64,000 nt of DNA, taken from positions 62,001 to 126,000 of the forward strand of contig NZ_WHZU01000004.1 in assembly GCF_010667655.1 (NCBI RefSeq), given 5' to 3'. Shown here in pieces: positions 8,694-19,437 of this stretch. Position 1 is the first letter of the stretch. Each line of letters starts with the position of its first letter. A model generated the notes under the pieces. That model was given only the letters and a program-made list of their open reading frames with translations, was not told the DNA's origin and ran no database searches. The stretch comes from Bifidobacterium saimiriisciurei (lineage in GTDB: Bacteria > Actinomycetota > Actinomycetes > Actinomycetales > Bifidobacteriaceae). A program made the translations under genes and the position numbers.

Positions 8694-9788
8694 ATGCCGA
8701 AATACACGGTCGCGGTCGCCGGAGCCACCGGATACGCGGGTGGCGAGGCCCTGCGAATTCTCGCCGCGCATCCCGATATGGAGGTCACCTGCGTTGCCGG
8801 CCATTCCTCGGTCGGAGACAAGCTGGGCAAGCACATGCCGCACATTCCGCAGCTCGCAGACCTGACGGTGGAGGACACCACCGCCGACGTGCTCAACGGG
8901 CACGACGTCATCGTGCTGGCGCTGCCGCACGGCGCCTCGGGCGCACTGGCCGCACAGCTCGACCCGAACAGCGTCGTCGTGGACCTCGGCGCCGACCACC
9001 GACTTGAGGAGCGTTCGGCCTGGGACGAATACTACGGCGGCGACTTCTACGAACACTGGACGTACGGCATGCCGGAGCTCATCGTCGGACGCGAGGCCGA
9101 CGGCTCCTATGCCCGCCAGCGCGAGGCGCTCAAGGGCGTCAAACGCATCGCCGGACCGGGCTGCAACGTGACCGCCACCACGCTGGCCATGCAGCCGGGC
9201 ATCGCCGAAGGCCTTGTGCAGCAGGACGATCTGGTCACCGACCTGGTGGTCGGGTACTCCGGTGCCGGCAAGAACCTCAAGCGCACCAACCTGCTGGCCG
9301 CCGAGGCATTCGGTTCGGCCGTCCCCTACGGCGTCGGCGGCACCCACCGCCACATTCCCGAGATTCTGCAGAACTTTGCGCACGCCGCCGGCCTGAGCGC
9401 CGACAAGGCCGACGAGTTCACCCTCGGCTTCACCCCGATCCTGGCTCCGATGTCGCGCGGCATCCTTGCCACCGTATCCGCCAAGCTTACCGACAAGGCC
9501 CTGGCGATGAGCGACGCCGAGATTCGCACCGTCTGGGAGAACGCCTATGCCGGCGAGCACTTCATGAACCTGCTGCCCGAGGGCGTGCTGCCCGCCACCG
9601 CGAACATCATCGGCTCGAACACCGCCCACATCCAGGTGGCCGTGGACCGCAAGGCCGGCAGGCTTCTGGCGTTCAGCGCCATCGACAACCTCAACAGGGG
9701 AACCGCCGGACAGGCGGTGCAGTCGCTGAACATCGCATTGGGACTTGACGAAAGCACAGGATTGACGACGATTGGAGTGGCACCGTGA
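8694..9788 (+). CDS. argC: N-acetyl-gamma-glutamyl-phosphate reductase
   Basis: Third step of arginine synthesis: NADPH-dependent reduction of N-acetylglutamyl phosphate to the semialdehyde. The N-terminal Rossmann motif GATGYAGGEALRIL is at residues 9-22. The catalytic cysteine sits in AGPGCNVTATTLA (Cys157). Length is 364 aa, slightly longer than the enteric enzyme but normal for actinobacteria. ATG 8694 follows AAAGAGAG. It is the first gene of the arginine operon. Its last codon overlaps the GTG start of argJ, so the two are translationally coupled. Confidence 0.96.
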   Translation: MPKYTVAVAGATGYAGGEALRILAAHPDMEVTCVAGHSSVGDKLGKHMPHIPQLADLTVEDTTADVLNGHDVIVLALPHGASGALAAQLDPNSVVVDLGADHRLEERSAWDEYYGGDFYEHWTYGMPELIVGREADGSYARQREALKGVKRIAGPGCNVTATTLAMQPGIAEGLVQQDDLVTDLVVGYSGAGKNLKRTNLLAAEAFGSAVPYGVGGTHRHIPEILQNFAHAAGLSADKADEFTLGFTPILAPMSRGILATVSAKLTDKALAMSDAEIRTVWENAYAGEHFMNLLPEGVLPATANIIGSNTAHIQVAVDRKAGRLLAFSAIDNLNRGTAGQAVQSLNIALGLDESTGLTTIGVAP

Positions 9789-10954
9789 GTGTAACGTTCG
9801 CACAGGGATTTTCCGCAAGTGGAGTGGCGGCCGGGGTCTCGGCCGTCGAAGGCAAGAAGGACCTCGCCGTAGTGGTGAACAACGGTCCTCTTGACGTGGC
9901 CGCAGGCGTGTTCACCGCCAACCGATTCTGCGCCGCGCCCGTGCAGTGGTCGCGCAAGGCCGTGGCCGACGGCCACATCAAGGCCGTGGTGCTCAACTCC
10001 GGCTGCGCCAACGCATGCACCGGCAAGGAGGGCTTCCAGCAGTCCGCCGACACCGCCGCCAGGCTCGGCGAGCTCGCCGGTGTGCCGGCCGAGTCCATCG
10101 CCGTATGCTCCACCGGTATGATCGGTGATCTGCTGCCGCTCGACAACGTGCTTTCCGGCGTGGAGAAGGCCTACGGCGAAGTCTCCGACTCCGCCGAGGC
10201 CGGCGAGCTCGCCGCCGAGGCCATCCTCACCACCGACACGAAGAAGAAGACCGTCGCGCTCGAAGGCGCCGGCTACCGCATCGGCGGCATGGTGAAGGGC
10301 TCCGGCATGATCGCCCCGCAGCTGGCCACCATGCTGTGCGTGATCACCACCGACGCCAAGGTCACCGCCGAACAGGCCAGGGCCGCGCTGTCCGCTGGAG
10401 TGGAGACCTCGTTCAACCGCATCGACGTGGACGGCTGCATGTCGACCAACGACACCGTGCTGCTGCTCGCCTCCGGCGCCTCCGGCGTGGAGCCCGACGC
10501 GGCCGAGTTCAACAAGCTGGTCGCCGATGCGTGCGCGTCGCTGTCCCGCCAGATCATCGGCGACGGCGAAGGCGCCTCCCACGACATCCGCGTGAAGGTG
10601 ACCGGCGCCACCGGCGAGGACGCGGCCCTAGCCTGCGCCCGCGCGGTCGCCGCATCCAACCTGCTCAAGTGCGCCGTCGCCGGCAACGACCCGAACTGGG
10701 GTCGTGTGGTCTCCTCCCTCGGCACCGTGCCGCAGGACGTGGCCCCCTACGATCCGAACAACGTGACCGTCGACGTCAACGGCGTGCGCGTATGCGACGG
10801 CGGCCGTCCGGGCCGTCCCCGCGCCGAGGTCGACATGACGCCGCGCGAGGTGCACTTCGACATCGACCTGGGCGAGGGCGACGCCGAGGCCACCGTATGG
10901 ACCGATGATCTGACGCACGAGTACGTGCATATCAACGCCGACTACGAGTCGTGA
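9785..10954 (+). CDS. argJ: Bifunctional ornithine acetyltransferase / N-acetylglutamate synthase
   Basis: Recycles the acetyl group from N-acetylornithine to glutamate, giving the cyclic arginine pathway; it may also make N-acetylglutamate from acetyl-CoA. The self-cleavage site is visible as KGSGMIAPQLATMLC, with Thr182 as the new N-terminal nucleophile of the beta chain. Length is 389 aa. It starts at GTG 9785, overlapping the argC stop by four bases. The presence of argJ explains why no separate argA or argE is needed here. An 11-bp GC stem separates it from argB. Confidence 0.96.
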   Translation: MSVTFAQGFSASGVAAGVSAVEGKKDLAVVVNNGPLDVAAGVFTANRFCAAPVQWSRKAVADGHIKAVVLNSGCANACTGKEGFQQSADTAARLGELAGVPAESIAVCSTGMIGDLLPLDNVLSGVEKAYGEVSDSAEAGELAAEAILTTDTKKKTVALEGAGYRIGGMVKGSGMIAPQLATMLCVITTDAKVTAEQARAALSAGVETSFNRIDVDGCMSTNDTVLLLASGASGVEPDAAEFNKLVADACASLSRQIIGDGEGASHDIRVKVTGATGEDAALACARAVAASNLLKCAVAGNDPNWGRVVSSLGTVPQDVAPYDPNNVTVDVNGVRVCDGGRPGRPRAEVDMTPREVHFDIDLGEGDAEATVWTDDLTHEYVHINADYES

Positions 10955-10964
10955 CGAAACAAGG

Positions 10965-10993
10965 GGCCGTCGGGCGGGACCAGCCCGGCGGCC
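10965..10993 (+). other. GC-rich hairpin between argJ and argB
   Basis: GGCCGTCGGGC (10965-10975) pairs with GCCCGGCGGCC (10983-10993), with one G-U pair. No T-run follows, so it is not a classical terminator. It lies just before the argB ribosome-binding site (TAGGAGC) and may tune stability or translation inside the operon. Confidence 0.4.
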
Positions 10994-11005
10994 ATAGGAG
11001 CAAGC

Positions 11006-11977
11006 ATGGTTAAAGCAGAGACAAAGAACGTAATCGGACCGGGATTCCACTTCGACGTGCATACCGACCTCCGTGCCGATCAGAAGGCGGAGGTGCTCAT
11101 CGAGGCACTGCCGTGGCTTGAGGAGTTCTACGGCCAGCGCATCGTCATCAAGTACGGCGGCAACGCCATGGTCGACGAAAAGCTCAAGCAGAACTTCGCC
11201 GAGGACATGGTGTTCCTGCGTCAGGTCGGCCTCCACCCGGTCGTGGTGCATGGCGGCGGCCCGCAGATCTCCTCCATGCTCAAGGCATTGGGCATCAAGT
11301 CGGAGTTCAAGGGCGGCCTGCGCGTCACCACGCCCGAGGCCATGGACGTGGTGCGCATGGTGCTCACCGGCAAGGTCTCCCGCGAACTGGTCGGCCTCAT
11401 CAACTCGCACGGTCCGCTCGCCGTCGGTCTTTCCGGCGAGGACGGCGGACTGTTCTCCGCCATGCAGCGCAAGCCCATCATCGACGGCAAGCCGACCGAC
11501 ATCGGCCTCGTCGGCGACGTGGTCTCCGTCGATGCATCCGCCGTGGAGGACCTCATCTCCGCCGGCCGCATCCCCGTGGTCTCGTCCGTCGCGCCGAACG
11601 AGGACGACCCCACCGAAGTGCTCAACGTGAACGCCGATTCGGCCGCCGCCGCACTGGCCGCCGCGCTCGGCGCCCGCAAGCTGGTGATCCTCACCGACGT
11701 GGACGGTCTGTACGCCGACTGGCCCGACAAGGATTCGCTGATCGGCCGCATCGGCGTGGAGAACCTGCGCGACATGCTTCCCGATCTCGAGTCCGGCATG
11801 AGGCCGAAAATGGAAGCGTGCGTGCGCGCGCTCGACGGCGGCGTCGAGGAGGCCCACATCATCGACGGGCGCAAGCCGCATTCGATTCTGAACGAGATAT
11901 TCACCTCCCAGGGCATCGGCACCATGGTCATCCCCGAGGACGGCATTGAAATGAGGAGCTCCTATGTCAGGTCTTGA
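11006..11977 (+). CDS. argB: Acetylglutamate kinase
   Basis: Phosphorylates N-acetylglutamate, the second step and usual arginine feedback point. It has an amino-acid-kinase fold with [13 protein letters not shown] near residue 47, [11 protein letters not shown] near 75 and the C-terminal nucleotide region [14 protein letters not shown]. At 323 aa it is longer than the E. coli enzyme (258 aa), with an N-terminal extension that carries the hexamer-forming, arginine-sensitive helix in relatives; feedback inhibition is therefore likely. ATG 11006 follows TAGGAGC. It overlaps argD by 14 bases. Confidence 0.96.
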   Translation: MVKAETKNVIGPGFHFDVHTDLRADQKAEVLIEALPWLEEFYGQRIVIKYGGNAMVDEKLKQNFAEDMVFLRQVGLHPVVVHGGGPQISSMLKALGIKSEFKGGLRVTTPEAMDVVRMVLTGKVSRELVGLINSHGPLAVGLSGEDGGLFSAMQRKPIIDGKPTDIGLVGDVVSVDASAVEDLISAGRIPVVSSVAPNEDDPTEVLNVNADSAAAALAAALGARKLVILTDVDGLYADWPDKDSLIGRIGVENLRDMLPDLESGMRPKMEACVRALDGGVEEAHIIDGRKPHSILNEIFTSQGIGTMVIPEDGIEMRSSYVRS

Positions 11978-13253
11978 AACAGCAGGCATCAACGACAACA
12001 AGTGGCTGGGCGAGTACAGGAACGTCCACATGAACGTGTTCGGCACCCCGCTGCGCGTCATGGACCACGGTGAAGGCGCGCACATCTGGGACGTCGACGG
12101 CAACAAGTACCTCGACTTCCTCGGCGGCATCGCCGTGAACTCCCTCGGCTACGCCCACCCCAAGTGGGTCAAGGCCGTGGCCGAGCAGGCCGCCAAGGTG
12201 GCCCACACCAGCAACTACTTCGCCACCGAGCCGCAGATCGAGCTCGCCGCCAAGCTCATCGAGCTCGCCGGCGCGCCCGAAGGCTCCCACGTGTACTTCG
12301 GCAATTCCGGCGCCGAAGGCAACGAGGCGGCCATCAAGCTGGCCAAGCTCTACGGTCGCACGCTGCCGGGCGCCCTGCCCGACATCGGCGGCAAGCCCGC
12401 CCGCATCATCTCGATGACCCACGGATTCCACGGCCGCACGCTGGGTGCACTGAGCGCCACCTGGAAGCCCGCCATCCGCAAGCCGTTCGAACCGCTGGTC
12501 CCGGCCATCGAATTCGCCGAGGCCGGCAACATCGAATCGCTGCAGCGAGCCTTCAACGAGACCGGCGTCGGCCGCTACGGCAAGGGGCCCGTCGCCGCCG
12601 TGATCATGGAGCTCATCCAGGGCGAGGCCGGCGTGGTGCCGATCGGCGCGGACTTCGTCAAGGCCGCCCGCGAACTGTGCGACAGGAACAACGCCCTGCT
12701 CATCGTGGACGAGGTGCAGACCGGCGTCGGCCGCACCGGCGAATGGTTCGCCTTCCAGCGCGAGGACCTTTCCGGCGGCGTGACCCCTGACGCCATCACC
12801 TTCGCCAAGGGCGTGGCCGGCGGCTTCCCCATGGGCGGACTCATCGCATTCGGCGAGAAGCTCTCCGCGCTGTTCACCCCCGGCTCCCATGGTTCCACCT
12901 TCGCCGGCAACCCGCTCGGCGCGGCGGCCGGTCTGGCCACGCTCGGCGTGATCGAGGACGAGGGCCTGGTCGAGAACGCCGAGGCGCGCGGCAAGCAGCT
13001 GCGTGAAGGCCTTGCCGGTCTCGACAACCCGCTGTTCGGCGAGGTCCGCGGACGCGGTCTGCTCGACGCCGTCGAACTGGCGCACCCGTGCGCGCACGCC
13101 GTCGCCGACTGGGCCCTCGAACGCGGCCTCATCGTCAACGCCGTGGCGCCGAACGCCCTGCGTTTCGCCCCGCCGCTGATCGTCAGCGAACAGGACGTCG
13201 ACGAATGCCTGTCCATCCTCTCCGGCGTGCCCGCCGACCTGCCCAACGACTGA
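11964..13253 (+). CDS. argD: Acetylornithine aminotransferase
   Basis: Class III PLP-dependent aminotransferase that converts N-acetylglutamate semialdehyde to N-acetylornithine with glutamate as donor. The PLP lysine is Lys282 in [15 protein letters not shown]; the [14 protein letters not shown] segment binds the cofactor pyridine. Length is 429 aa. It starts at ATG 11964 inside the 3' end of argB, with GAGGAGCTCC immediately upstream as RBS. A strong stem with a short T-run separates it from argF. Confidence 0.96.
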   Translation: MSGLETAGINDNKWLGEYRNVHMNVFGTPLRVMDHGEGAHIWDVDGNKYLDFLGGIAVNSLGYAHPKWVKAVAEQAAKVAHTSNYFATEPQIELAAKLIELAGAPEGSHVYFGNSGAEGNEAAIKLAKLYGRTLPGALPDIGGKPARIISMTHGFHGRTLGALSATWKPAIRKPFEPLVPAIEFAEAGNIESLQRAFNETGVGRYGKGPVAAVIMELIQGEAGVVPIGADFVKAARELCDRNNALLIVDEVQTGVGRTGEWFAFQREDLSGGVTPDAITFAKGVAGGFPMGGLIAFGEKLSALFTPGSHGSTFAGNPLGAAAGLATLGVIEDEGLVENAEARGKQLREGLAGLDNPLFGEVRGRGLLDAVELAHPCAHAVADWALERGLIVNAVAPNALRFAPPLIVSEQDVDECLSILSGVPADLPND

Positions 13254-13283
13254 GTCCCGGACGATACCGCCAATCAAGCAAAG

Positions 13284-13346
13284 GGGAGCGGCCTTCGCAG
13301 ACCGGCATGCCGGATACGCCGCGGAAGGCCGCTCCCGCACCTTTTC
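13284..13346 (+). terminator. Terminator-like hairpin between argD and argF
   Basis: A perfect 13-bp stem, GGGAGCGGCCTTC (13284-13296) with GAAGGCCGCTCCC (13324-13336), encloses a second stem CCGGCATGCCGG (13302-13313) and is followed by CTTTT. The downstream argF has its own strong RBS (TAAGGAG). This could attenuate distal transcription or mark an internal transcript end. Confidence 0.6.
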
Positions 13347-13363
13347 CAAGTAAGGAGTCCACG

Positions 13364-14338
13364 ATGACCCACGAACTGCGCCACATGCTGCGCGACGACG
13401 ACATCAACCACGAGGAGCAGAAGCAGATCCTCAAGCTCGGCATGAAGTTCCGCGAGAACCGCTTCTACGCCCGACCGTTCGAAGGTCCGCAGGCCGTCGC
13501 CGTGCTGTTCGACAAGCCCAGCACCCGAACGCGCTCCAGCTTCTCCATCGGCGTGGCCGAGCTCGGCGGATACCCGCTGGTCATCGACAAGTCCAGCTCC
13601 CAGCTGGGCCGCGGCGAGCCGGTCGAGGACACCGCCCGCGTGCTCACCCGCATGGCGTACGGCATCGTGTGGCGCACGTTCGGCCAGGACCGCGTGGAGA
13701 CCATGGCCAAGTACGCGAACTGCCCGGTCATCAACGCGCTGACCGACCAGTTCCACCCCTGCCAGATCCTCGCCGACTTCCTCACCATGGCGCAGTTCCG
13801 CGGGGGAGTGGACGCTCTGGCCGGCCAGACCATCGCCTACCTCGGCGATGCGGCCAACAACATGTCGAACTCCTACCTGCTCGGCGGCGCCGTCGCCGGC
13901 ATGCACGTGCGTGTGGCCGGCCCCGAAGGATACCTGCCCGACCCGCAGATCGTCGCCGACGCCAAGGCCATCGCCGAGAAGACCGGCGGCTCCATCACCG
14001 TCACCACCGACCCGCAGGCCGCCGTCGCCGACGCCGACTGCGTGTTCACCGACACGTGGGTCTCCATGGGCGAGGAGGCCGAATACGCCATCCGCTCCAA
14101 GCCGTTCTGGGATTATCAGGTGAACCCCGAGCTCATGAAGCTCGCCAAGCCCGACGCGCTCTTCCAGCATTGCCTGCCCGCCTACCGCGGCAAGGAGGTC
14201 ACCGCCAGCGTGATCGACGGCCCGCAGTCCGTCGTCTGGGACGAGGCGGAGAACCGTCTGCACGCGCAGAAGGCGCTGATGACCTGGCTGATCGCATGGC
14301 AGCGTGAGGATCCGTCCCTGCTCGGCGACCTCGACTGA
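13364..14338 (+). CDS. argF: Ornithine carbamoyltransferase
   Basis: Forms citrulline from ornithine and carbamoyl phosphate. The carbamoyl-phosphate motif STRTRSSF is near residue 52, and the ornithine-site motif HCLPAYRG is near residue 268. Length is 324 aa, close to the family norm. The open frame runs upstream into argD, but ATG 13364 with TAAGGAG six bases before it is the clear start. It is preceded by a terminator-like hairpin and followed after 22 bases by argR. Confidence 0.96.
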   Translation: MTHELRHMLRDDDINHEEQKQILKLGMKFRENRFYARPFEGPQAVAVLFDKPSTRTRSSFSIGVAELGGYPLVIDKSSSQLGRGEPVEDTARVLTRMAYGIVWRTFGQDRVETMAKYANCPVINALTDQFHPCQILADFLTMAQFRGGVDALAGQTIAYLGDAANNMSNSYLLGGAVAGMHVRVAGPEGYLPDPQIVADAKAIAEKTGGSITVTTDPQAAVADADCVFTDTWVSMGEEAEYAIRSKPFWDYQVNPELMKLAKPDALFQHCLPAYRGKEVTASVIDGPQSVVWDEAENRLHAQKALMTWLIAWQREDPSLLGDLD

Positions 14339-14360
14339 CCGCATTTCACAAGAGGGGAAT

Positions 14361-14903
14361 ATGTCCGGCGATACTCCGTCTTTGCAGCGTCCGACGACGC
14401 GGGCGGCGCGACTGAGCGCCATCGAGCAGGCCCTGCTCACCCATGTCGTCACCTCGCAGTCGCAGCTTTCCGAGATTCTGTCGAATCAGGGAATCGAGGT
14501 CACACAGGCCACGCTCAGCCGCGATCTCGACGAGATGAACGCCGTCAAGGTGCGCACGGCAAACGGTTCGATGGCCTATGCCATCGAACCGGTATCCAAG
14601 CATGCCGCGTCCTCGCATCCGAACATGGATACGAACCGCGGCAAGGGAGAGCAGCAGATGACCCGCGTGCTTTCCGGCCTGGTCACCTCCGTGGCGGCGG
14701 CCCGCAACCTCGTCGTCGTGCACACGCCGTCGGGCGCCGCGCAATACGTCGCCAGCGTGATCGACAAGCAGCCCATGGCCGATATTTTGGGTACCATCGC
14801 CGGTGATGATACGGTGATGATGATTTGCACGGATGACGATACCGCGCGCACCAGCGCCGAATGGCTGCTGTCCCTCGCCTCGCAAGGCCGTGACAAGGCC
14901 TGA
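14361..14903 (+). CDS. argR: Arginine repressor ArgR
   Basis: Arginine-responsive hexameric repressor. The N-terminal winged helix contains [21 protein letters not shown] (about residues 33-53). The C-terminal oligomerisation and arginine-binding domain contains [16 protein letters not shown], with the GDDT acidic pair that binds arginine. Length is 180 aa, slightly long because of an N-terminal tail of about 20 residues rich in Thr, Arg and Ala. ATG 14361 follows AGAGGGGA; the further upstream in-frame start at 14304 lies inside argF and is rejected. Its likely targets, TGCATA-type boxes, lie at argC and argG. Confidence 0.95.
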   Translation: MSGDTPSLQRPTTRAARLSAIEQALLTHVVTSQSQLSEILSNQGIEVTQATLSRDLDEMNAVKVRTANGSMAYAIEPVSKHAASSHPNMDTNRGKGEQQMTRVLSGLVTSVAAARNLVVVHTPSGAAQYVASVIDKQPMADILGTIAGDDTVMMICTDDDTARTSAEWLLSLASQGRDKA

Positions 14904-14925
14904 CGGGCGTAGCGCGACGCACCGA

Positions 14926-14960
14926 TTGCATAAATATACGGGATTATGTATATAATACAT
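14926..14960 (+). promoter_or_regulatory. Promoter with ARG-box-like sequence upstream of argG
   Basis: TTGCAT (14926-14931) and TATAAT (14951-14956) form a promoter with a 19-base spacer. The motif TGCATAAATATA at 14927-14938 and the near-palindrome TGTATATAATACAT at 14947-14960 resemble ArgR operators and share TGCATA with the argC promoter. argG is therefore probably a separate ArgR-controlled unit. Confidence 0.6.
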
Positions 14961-14999
14961 CCCAGTGTTCGATAACCGTTAAGAAAGGTAGCCACTCTC

Positions 15000-16238
<1,239 letters not shown>

Positions 16239-16273
16239 TCCGCTGATCCGTCGTCGCCTTTTCGGCTAATCGA

Positions 16274-16309
16274 GGCCCGCATTCCCCGCTGGGGGTGCGG
16301 GCCTTATCA
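16274..16309 (+). terminator. Intrinsic terminator after argG
   Basis: Stem GGCCCGCATTCCCC / GGGGGTGCGGGCC (16274-16287 with 16291-16303), followed by TTATCATGTTTTT. The outer stem sequence is nearly the same as in the terminator after argH at 28993. Confidence 0.8.
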
Positions 16310-16316
16310 TGTTTTT

Positions 16317-18701
16317 ATGAATGAGTTATTGGCGCGCAAAGATGATGATGGCAATGTGCAAACGCTGTTTGAGCATCTGCATAATGCCGGTGAATTAGCG
16401 GCGGGTTTCGAATCCCGTAGTGTTGTGACCGCTCGGATGGCGGGATTGCTGCATGACGAGGGGAAGGCTACCCAAACCTTTCAAAATTATCTGTTGCACG
16501 GCGACAAACGGCGTGGTGAAGTGGTTCATGCATGGCAGGGGGCTTTCACCGTCAGCGACCAACCCGTTGACAGTCCTGCCGAACTCCTAACTCAGGAGAT
16601 GCTTGAACTGGCTATAGCAAACCACCACGGTTGCCTGCCGGATTGCATCAGCTTCGAAGGGGATAGTCCGTTCTTCGACAAATTGTCCGATGGAAATAAG
16701 ACGGAGGAACGTTACCACTATCAGGAGGTGCTCAGTCATGTGCCTTCTTTGGATCTCGACGTACAGGACAATTTTGCACAGAGTGTTGCTGAATCGGTAG
16801 AACTACTGCAGACGATAGGTGCCAGTGTCTCTAGACTTCATTCTCGGAAACAAGCATGTAACTCCATGGGTTTTTATCTGGGACTATATGGGAAGTACAT
16901 GTATTCCAGGCTTGTCGATGCTGATCGACTGGATGCAGCGCGTTTTGAGTCAAGACATCCTTATTATACACCGAATACCCCAGACTGGGCGGAACTGATT
17001 CGACGTTTGGAAACCCATCTCGGCGAATTGGATACGTCGAAGCCCATCAATCGGATTCGGTCTCGGATATCTGAAGACTGTCTCAAGGCCAGCGGGAGAA
17101 CGACGGGTATTTACCGACTCGGTGTTCCTACCGGTGGCGGCAAGACCCTCGCATCACTGAGGTTTGCACTGCATCATGCTATGAAGACTGGCAAGAAACA
17201 TATCATCTATGTCATTCCGTACCTGTCAATCACCTCGCAGACCGTGGATGTCTTCCGTAGTTTTCTCGATTTAGAAGATGATGGCAGTGACGTGTTACTG
17301 GAACACTACTCAAGCGTCATGAAGGACGATGAACAGAAGGAGGAGCGCCGCAGACTTGCCACCGAACGCTGGGACAACCCGATTATCGTGACGACGATGG
17401 TGCAGTTTCTGGAAACTGTAATGTCTGCACGTGCATCGAAGTTGCGCAAGTTCCACAACATGGCGGATAGCGTCATCATCTTCGATGAAATACAGGCGCT
17501 TCCCACCAATACAATCAACCTGTTCAATGAGATAGTGAGTTTTCTATCCAATATTCTGGACTCCACGATATTGTTATGCTCGGCTACGCAGCCGTTACTT
17601 GAGCATACCGCGCGTGAGAATCTGTTGCTCTCCGACAACCCCGATTTGATTGGACAGTCAGACGACTATGCGAAACGGTTGCGTCGCACCAATATCATCG
17701 CGTCGTCAAAGAATGTGACGGTCGATGAATTAGCCTCGATTATTTTTGATAAAGCTCAGGAGAATGGCAACTGCTTGGCAATCGTCAACCTGCGGTCTGA
17801 AGCCAGAAAACTGTACGAGAAAATCGGCAGTTTAAATGAAACGCTTGATGATGACAGACGATTCGTTGTAGTGCATTTGAGTACATCTATGTGTGGTCGG
17901 CACCGCAAGGACCGATTGCAGGAACTTCGGAAGATGCTCGCAAAGAATCGTCCAATCATCTGCCTGAGTACCCAGCTGATCGAGGCTGGTGTAGATGTGT
18001 CATTCGCTTGCGTGGTCCGTGCGATGGCTGGACTCGATAGCATTCTTCAGGCTGCAGGACGTTGCAATCGCAACGGAGAATCGAAAGAGCCGAAGAACGT
18101 CTATGTGTATCCGATTGCAGATGAACGAGGACTTGACCGTCTGAGGGATATCAAACTCGGTAAGGCCATCACTCAGCAACTCGTCCATATGAATCCCGAT
18201 GCCGATCTGATGTCCGAGACGATGATTGCCGAATACTATCGGTTCTACTTGGATCGGCAGAAGGGAGAGATGATGGATTGCAAGATGAGTACCGGCGAGA
18301 CTGCCTATGATTTGCTGTCGGCCGATTGGAGTCGGCGGAGGGAGTATGAGAATCGGAAGAAACAGAGGTATGCACATGTATTTGCTCAGGCGTTCAGAAC
18401 GGTGAGTGACGACTTCCATGTCATTGCCAGGGAAACCACGGATGTGGTGGTACGGTATGGGAAGGCGATGGAGCTGATTGATCAACTGGGTGAGGAGGAC
18501 TTGGCCACACAAATTCGGATACTGAGGCAACTGCAGGATTATTCGGTGTCCTTATTCGACAGTGAATTCAAAACGTTGAATGAAAACGGGCGTATTGCCA
18601 TTGCCAATGAGGAATTCGGCGTCAGGATACTGAATGAGGAGAACTACAATCCGGAGTACGGCGTCGTACTAAATGCGGATATGCCTCTTCTTTCTATGTA
18701 A
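16317..18701 (+). CDS. cas3: CRISPR-associated nuclease-helicase Cas3 (type I-C)
   Basis: Effector that is recruited by Cascade, then unwinds and shreds target DNA. The N-terminal HD nuclease domain has the metal-binding His-Asp pair in GLLHDEGKAT (His46-Asp47). The SF2 helicase has Walker A GVPTGGGKTL (near residue 269), a DEIQ motif II in IIFDEIQALP (near 388), CSATQP as motif III, and motif VI QAAGRCNRNGE. Length is 794 aa, normal for I-C. Base composition is clearly lower in GC than the arg genes, pointing to acquired DNA. ATG 16317 has no clear RBS and lies 13 bases after the argG terminator stem, so its promoter is not obvious. Confidence 0.95.
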   Translation: MNELLARKDDDGNVQTLFEHLHNAGELAAGFESRSVVTARMAGLLHDEGKATQTFQNYLLHGDKRRGEVVHAWQGAFTVSDQPVDSPAELLTQEMLELAIANHHGCLPDCISFEGDSPFFDKLSDGNKTEERYHYQEVLSHVPSLDLDVQDNFAQSVAESVELLQTIGASVSRLHSRKQACNSMGFYLGLYGKYMYSRLVDADRLDAARFESRHPYYTPNTPDWAELIRRLETHLGELDTSKPINRIRSRISEDCLKASGRTTGIYRLGVPTGGGKTLASLRFALHHAMKTGKKHIIYVIPYLSITSQTVDVFRSFLDLEDDGSDVLLEHYSSVMKDDEQKEERRRLATERWDNPIIVTTMVQFLETVMSARASKLRKFHNMADSVIIFDEIQALPTNTINLFNEIVSFLSNILDSTILLCSATQPLLEHTARENLLLSDNPDLIGQSDDYAKRLRRTNIIASSKNVTVDELASIIFDKAQENGNCLAIVNLRSEARKLYEKIGSLNETLDDDRRFVVVHLSTSMCGRHRKDRLQELRKMLAKNRPIICLSTQLIEAGVDVSFACVVRAMAGLDSILQAAGRCNRNGESKEPKNVYVYPIADERGLDRLRDIKLGKAITQQLVHMNPDADLMSETMIAEYYRFYLDRQKGEMMDCKMSTGETAYDLLSADWSRRREYENRKKQRYAHVFAQAFRTVSDDFHVIARETTDVVVRYGKAMELIDQLGEEDLATQIRILRQLQDYSVSLFDSEFKTLNENGRIAIANEEFGVRILNEENYNPEYGVVLNADMPLLSM

Positions 18702-18711
18702 GTAGGCGATT

Positions 18712-19437
18712 ATGCGGAGACAACGAAATTCGATTGAGTATGAGGTGTACGGGGGCTACGCACTCTTCTCGGATGCGGCGACACGAATTGGTGGTGAGAA
18801 GTTCTCGTATCAAGTGCCCACCTATCAGGCTTTGAAGGGCATTACGGAAAGCATCTACTGGAAGCCCACCTTGGTGTGGATTATCGATGCCGTGCGTGTG
18901 ATGAACAAGATACAGACGGAGGGTAAGGGCATTCGTCCAATCAAGATGAGTCCAAGCAAGAAAAATGTTAGTAATGAATTGTCGTACTACACTTATCTTA
19001 AAGATGTTCGATATCAGGTGTTGGCCCACTTCGAATGGAATGAGCAGCGTCATGATCTCATGCCCGATAGAGATGAAAACAAGCATCATAACATTGCCAA
19101 GCGTGCCGTGGACCGTGGTGGACGCCGTGACATTTTTCTGGGAACACGGGAATGCCAAGCATATGTCGAACCGTGTGAGTTCGGGGCGGGGACCGGTTTC
19201 TACGATGAGTATGGTTAATGGGACATGGGATACATGGCGCATGGTTTCACATATCCCGACGAGAATCCGGACCATGATTTCATCGTCCGTTTCTGGCATC
19301 CGATTATGCGTAACGGTGTCATTGAGTTCGAACGACCGGATTCCGACAAACTCGATTGTCGAACGATTCGGGAACAACAGTCGGTTAAGAGTTTCGTGAT
19401 CGGAGAAAATATGAGTCTGGCGGAGGATGAGCGATGA
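18712..19437 (+). pseudogene. cas5c: Cas5c (Cas5d), interrupted by an in-frame stop
   Basis: In type I-C systems Cas5c replaces Cas6: it cuts the pre-crRNA and caps the 5' handle in Cascade. The frame starts at ATG 18712 behind AGTAGG. After 168 residues a TAA occurs at 19216-19218, and the same frame continues with clearly homologous sequence to 19437 (241 codons overall, family length). Relatives have an acidic residue at this point (YDxYG-E-xD), so a single GAA to TAA change is the simplest cause. The putative catalytic residues (Tyr33 or Tyr38, Lys124, His125) lie in the first fragment. ATG 19225, six bases after the stop, could allow reinitiation of the last 70 residues. Sequencing error cannot be excluded. 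Confidence 0.85.

Noticed and set aside
18965..19399. A 144-codon plus-strand frame overlapping the cas5c stop
   Set aside because: It is in another frame than the Cas5c homology on both sides of the stop, so it does not indicate a programmed frameshift.
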